Translations under genes and position numbers: made by a program | The notes under the pieces: model-generated | Told to the model about the DNA's origin: nothing | The model's database searches: none | What the model saw: only the letters and a program-made list of their open reading frames with translations | Shown here: in pieces, positions 4,423-7,599 of the stretch | How positions within the stretch are numbered: position 1 is the first letter of the stretch | Layout: each line of letters begins with the position of its first letter | NCBI GenBank assembly: GCA_023442905.1 | Contig: JAEZWY010000074.1 | Location: forward strand, 1-7,599 | Origin: Bacillota bacterium | GTDB taxonomy: Bacteria > Bacillota > Bacilli > Lactobacillales > Aerococcaceae | Direction of reading: 5' to 3' | Length of the DNA: 7,599 bases

Positions 4423-5524
4423 CATCAAATTAAAAGACTTTAGAAATTATGAAAATTTAGCTGTTAGTTTTTCTCCAGGAGTGAACGTCTTTATTGGCGA
4501 GAATGCTCAGGGGAAAACATCTTTATTGGAAGCCATCTATATGATGTCACTTGCAAGAAGTCATCGTACGGCCAATGAAAAGGATACGATTCGTTGGCAG
4601 CAAGATTTTGCACGGATTGAGGGTAGTATATCAACAAAAACGAATCCAGAATTACCATTGGCGTTGACCATTACAAAATCTGGTAAACGTGCAAAAGTAA
4701 ACCACTTAAATCAAAACCGGATGAGCGATTATATTGGCAAATTGAATGTAGTTCTTTTTGCCCCAGAGGATTTAGAGCTGATTAAAGGTGCCCCACAACT
4801 TAGACGAAAGTTTATTGATATGGAGCTTGGACAAATGAGTCCTAAATATCTATATGAATCAGTCCAATATAATCGACTATTGAAGCAGCGAAATGCTTAT
4901 CTTAAACAACTATTATATAAAGAAACTCAAGACCAAATATATTTAGATATTTTAACTGAACAGTTAGCAACATCAGCAACCCATGTCATTTATCAACGGC
5001 TACGTTTTGTAGACCAATTGGAATCATGGGCTAAACCAATTCATTCAACCATTTCGCATGGCCTTGAAGAACTCACTTTATCTTACCGAGGACCAATTGA
5101 ACTGACCTTAGACATGACTGAAGATGTCATCTACCAGCAGTTAATGCTTAAATTTAAAGAGAAAAAAGACCATGAATTAGCTAGGGGTGTTACTTTAGTT
5201 GGTCCACATAGAGATGATTTAACCTTTAAGGTGAATGGACGAGATGTGCAAAAATTTGGTTCGCAGGGACAACAGCGGACGACTGTATTGAGTATGAAAT
5301 TAGCAGAAATTGAATGTATGCATGAAGTACTAGGGGAATATCCTATTTTATTATTGGATGATGTCCTGAGTGAATTAGATAATGAGCGCCAAACGCACTT
5401 ATTAAAGTCCATACAGTCAAAAGTCCAAACCTTTTTAACAACAACAAGTTTAGATGGTATTCAAAGAGAATTAATTGAAGAACCAAGAGTTTTCAATATT
5501 GATGCAGGCGCGATAGCGGAATAA
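4409..5524 (+). CDS. recF: DNA replication/repair protein RecF
   Basis: This SMC-like ATPase acts with RecO and RecR to load RecA at single-stranded gaps and stalled forks. From ATG 4409 it has 371 residues, the normal family length, starting MQLNDIKLKDFRNYENL as in other RecF proteins. Walker A is GENAQGKT at 30-37. The ABC-type signature SQGQQRTT begins at 285. Walker B is ILLLDD at 313-318, followed by the D-loop SELD at 321-324. The frame is open from 4349, but the earlier Met residues sit inside yaaA and would add a tail not seen in the family. A weak GGTGAT site (4399-4404) precedes 4409. Translation probably depends on coupling to yaaA, whose stop lies 14 nt inside recF. gyrB follows after 79 bp. 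Confidence 0.97.
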   Translation: MQLNDIKLKDFRNYENLAVSFSPGVNVFIGENAQGKTSLLEAIYMMSLARSHRTANEKDTIRWQQDFARIEGSISTKTNPELPLALTITKSGKRAKVNHLNQNRMSDYIGKLNVVLFAPEDLELIKGAPQLRRKFIDMELGQMSPKYLYESVQYNRLLKQRNAYLKQLLYKETQDQIYLDILTEQLATSATHVIYQRLRFVDQLESWAKPIHSTISHGLEELTLSYRGPIELTLDMTEDVIYQQLMLKFKEKKDHELARGVTLVGPHRDDLTFKVNGRDVQKFGSQGQQRTTVLSMKLAEIECMHEVLGEYPILLLDDVLSELDNERQTHLLKSIQSKVQTFLTTTSLDGIQRELIEEPRVFNIDAGAIAE

Positions 5525-5568
5525 GTGAACATGCGGGTGAGGCGTGGCCTAAAGTCCCATGGCGCTAT
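5513..5568 (+). other. Nested inverted repeats across the recF stop
   Basis: ATAGCG (5513-5518) can pair with CGCTAT (5563-5568). Inside them ATG-c-GGG (5531-5537) pairs with TCCCAT (5555-5560), and inside that AGGC (5540-5543) pairs with GCCT (5547-5550). An alternative outer pairing is GTGAA (5525-5529) with TTCAC (5582-5586). No T-tract follows, so it is not a standard terminator. It may modulate mRNA stability or processing between recF and gyrB. The pairing was done by eye. Confidence 0.4.
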
Positions 5569-5591
5569 TGAGATTGAATAATTCACGAAAT

Positions 5592-5596
5592 AGGAG
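5592..5596 (+). promoter_or_regulatory. gyrB ribosome binding site
   Basis: AGGAG, 7 nt before ATG 5604. It supports the long N-terminus of GyrB over the next Met (5625). Confidence 0.8.
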
Positions 5597-5603
5597 TGGG
5601 AAA

Positions 5604-7599
5604 ATGGCAAACGAAGAAAACGAAATGTTTACGAATGAAGAAGAAGTGCTTCAACCAGCAGATCTTGTTTCTGAGGAAGAAAAAATTGCTAAGAAAAATG
5701 AATTAGCAAAAGATTATGATGCTAGTCAAATCCAAGTATTAGAAGGACTTGAAGCCGTACGTAAGCGTCCAGGAATGTATATTGGTTCTACATCTGCAAG
5801 TGGTTTACACCATTTAGTATGGGAAATTGTAGATAACTCAATTGATGAGGCCTTGGCTGGATTTGCAGGTCACATTCAAGTAACAATTGAAAAAGATAAT
5901 TCCATTACAGTAGTAGATGATGGTCGTGGGATCCCTGTTGATATTCAAGCGAATACTGGACGTCCAGCGGTGGAAACTGTTTTTACCGTCCTACATGCCG
6001 GAGGTAAATTCGGTGGTGGCGGTTATAAGGTATCCGGTGGTCTTCATGGGGTTGGGGCATCTGTAGTAAATGCCCTTTCTGAATGGTTACACGTTTATGT
6101 CCATAAAAATGGTCGTATCTACCACCAAGAGTTCCGTCAGGGGGCTATTGTATCAGATGTTGAACAAACAGGTGATACAGATACACACGGTACAGTTGTA
6201 CATTTTAAACCGGATGCAGAGATTTTTACAGATTCAACAGTATTTGAATTTGATGTATTGAATCGTCGTGTTCGTGAGTTAGCATTCTTGAATAAAGGTC
6301 TGCGTATTTCATTAACAGATGCCAGATCAGAAGAACAAGAAACAGCTTCTTACTACTATGAAGGTGGAATTAAAGAATATATTGAGTACATGAATAAAGA
6401 TAAAGATGTTTTGTTTGAAGAACCGATTTATCTTGAAGATGAGCAAGATGGGATTGAAGTAGAAGTATCTTTACAATATACAGATGGCTTCCACTCAAAT
6501 ATCTTAAGTTTTGCGAATAATATTCATACTTTTGAAGGTGGTACGCATGAATCAGGAGCTAAGACTGCTCTTACTCGTGTGATTAATAACTATGCCCGCT
6601 CACAAAAACTCATTAAAGACAATGAAGATAATTTAACTGGTGAAGATGTGCGTGAAGGGATTACATTAATTGTATCCATCCGCCACCCAGATCCTCAATT
6701 CGAAGGTCAAACTAAAATGAAATTAGGTAACTCTGAAGTTCGGACGATTACCGATAATTTATTTGCGACGCATTTTGAAACGTTCTTACTAGAGAATCCG
6801 CAAATTGCCCGCCGTATTGTCGATAAAGGTACTGTAGCGTCTAAGGCACGTCTAGCAGCTAAACGTGCGCGTGAAATGACCCGTAAAAAATCAGGTTTAG
6901 AGATTTCTAACCTACCTGGTAAATTAGCAGACTGTTCGAGTCGTAATCCAGAAGAATCTGAATTATTCATCGTTGAGGGGAACTCTGCCGGAGGTTCTGC
7001 TAAGCAAGGTCGTTCCCGTCATTTCCAAGCTATTCTGCCAATCCGAGGAAAGATCTTAAACGTAGAAAAAGCTTCGATGGACAGAATTTTAGCCAACGAA
7101 GAAATCCGTTCATTATTTACCGCAATGGGTACAGGTTGGCAAAATGATTTCGACATCACCAAGGCACGTTACCACAAATTGGTTATTATGACCGATGCCG
7201 ATGTCGATGGTGCCCACATCCGTGCCTTATTATTAACCTTAATTTACCGTTATATGCGCCCTATCTTGGACGCTGGCTATGTCTATATCGCAGTGCCACC
7301 TTTATACCAAGTCCGTCAAGGTAAAAAGATTGTCTACCTAGATACTGACAAGCAATTAGAAGAATACCTACAAACTATCCCAGCGACACCAAAACCAGCT
7401 ATCCAACGTTATAAAGGTTTGGGTGAAATGGACGCTGAACAACTTTGGGAAACCACAATGGACCCAACCAACAGAACATTATTACAAGTAAACGTAGACG
7501 ATGCAGTAGAAGCAGACAAAATCATCAATATGTTGATGGGTGACCACGTTGAACCAAGACGTGACTTCATCGAAGAGAATGCTACCTACGCCAACATCG
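5604..7599 (+). CDS. gyrB: DNA gyrase subunit B, last few codons outside window
   Basis: GyrB is the ATPase subunit of gyrase (A2B2), which introduces negative supercoils and clears positive ones ahead of forks. The visible part is 665 codons. The GHKL ATPase domain starts at YDASQIQVLEGLEAVRKRPG (38-57). It has the catalytic Glu in EIVDNSIDEA (E74, N78) and DDGRGIP (105-111), then GGGYKVSGGLHGVGASVVNA. The TOPRIM domain has EGNSAGGSAKQGR (458-470) and TDADVDGAH, with D531, D533 and D535 as metal ligands. The end QRYKGLGEMDAEQLWETTMD, then EPRRDFIEENATYANI, is the normal C-terminus, so the stop should lie about two codons beyond the edge. Two oddities are an acidic N-terminal extension about 30 residues longer than in Bacillus and Asn460 instead of the usual Asp. 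It probably shares the yaaA-recF transcript. Confidence 0.98.
   Translation, partial: MANEENEMFTNEEEVLQPADLVSEEEKIAKKNELAKDYDASQIQVLEGLEAVRKRPGMYIGSTSASGLHHLVWEIVDNSIDEALAGFAGHIQVTIEKDNSITVVDDGRGIPVDIQANTGRPAVETVFTVLHAGGKFGGGGYKVSGGLHGVGASVVNALSEWLHVYVHKNGRIYHQEFRQGAIVSDVEQTGDTDTHGTVVHFKPDAEIFTDSTVFEFDVLNRRVRELAFLNKGLRISLTDARSEEQETASYYYEGGIKEYIEYMNKDKDVLFEEPIYLEDEQDGIEVEVSLQYTDGFHSNILSFANNIHTFEGGTHESGAKTALTRVINNYARSQKLIKDNEDNLTGEDVREGITLIVSIRHPDPQFEGQTKMKLGNSEVRTITDNLFATHFETFLLENPQIARRIVDKGTVASKARLAAKRAREMTRKKSGLEISNLPGKLADCSSRNPEESELFIVEGNSAGGSAKQGRSRHFQAILPIRGKILNVEKASMDRILANEEIRSLFTAMGTGWQNDFDITKARYHKLVIMTDADVDGAHIRALLLTLIYRYMRPILDAGYVYIAVPPLYQVRQGKKIVYLDTDKQLEEYLQTIPATPKPAIQRYKGLGEMDAEQLWETTMDPTNRTLLQVNVDDAVEADKIINMLMGDHVEPRRDFIEENATYANI

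Noticed and set aside
5131..5412. Minus-strand open frame inside recF, and similar ones inside gyrB (6070-6261 plus, 6707-6970 minus)
   Set aside because: These are by-products of conserved RecF and GyrB coding sequence. No start signals and no family resemblance.
5531..5581. 16-codon frame between recF and gyrB (MRVRRGLKSHGAIEIE)
   Set aside because: No ribosome binding site and no similarity to RemB. The bases are better explained by nested inverted repeats.
1..7599. A novel multi-gene, mobile, defence or CRISPR system
   Set aside because: All long frames are housekeeping genes in the standard origin order. I see no transposase, integrase, CRISPR-like repeat array or tRNA.

Overview
The window is a chromosomal replication origin from a low-GC Firmicute. 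The gene order is rnpA and rpmH leftward, then dnaA, dnaN, yaaA, recF and gyrB rightward. The AT-rich sequence, the strong AGGAGG-type ribosome binding sites, the S4-domain gene yaaA next to recF, and the streptococcus/aerococcus-like GyrB core point to the order Lactobacillales. An Aerococcus-like genus is my guess from protein flavour only and is not proven.

Layout: 1-226 is the 5' part of rnpA (minus) and 273-407 is rpmH (minus), with a terminator hairpin between them and a good sigma-A promoter at 470-498. Positions 408-1139 contain no gene. This is the left half of a bipartite oriC, with four perfect DnaA boxes (TTATNCACA), several one-mismatch boxes and several inverted repeats. dnaA occupies 1140-2474. 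The 232-bp dnaA-dnaN gap is the right half of oriC. It has two perfect DnaA boxes, a hairpin terminator that itself carries DnaA boxes, and a DnaA-trio array (CTATTACTATTACTAT) beside an AT-rich stretch, which is the likely unwinding site. dnaN (2707-3858) ends at a strong terminator. A TATAAT promoter at 4017-4045 then starts a second operon, yaaA-recF-gyrB, with a long, foldable 5' leader. yaaA and recF overlap by 14 nt. gyrB starts 79 bp after recF and runs off the right edge, probably only about two codons before its stop.

How the parts work together: DnaA binds the boxes on both sides of its own gene and opens the duplex next to dnaN. DnaN is the sliding clamp that tethers the polymerase. 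RecF loads RecA at gaps in replicated DNA, and GyrB (with GyrA, presumably just downstream) removes positive supercoils ahead of the forks. Genes left of the origin point left and genes right of it point right, so all are co-directional with replication.

I found no unknown multi-gene system here. The points most worth a second look are non-coding: the structured yaaA leader, the terminator with DnaA boxes in its stem, the trio array overlapping a possible dnaN promoter, a perfect 16-bp palindrome next to the rpmH promoter, and a nested hairpin between recF and gyrB. The one notable protein feature is Asn at GyrB position 460, where the family usually has the Asp of the EGDSAGG motif.
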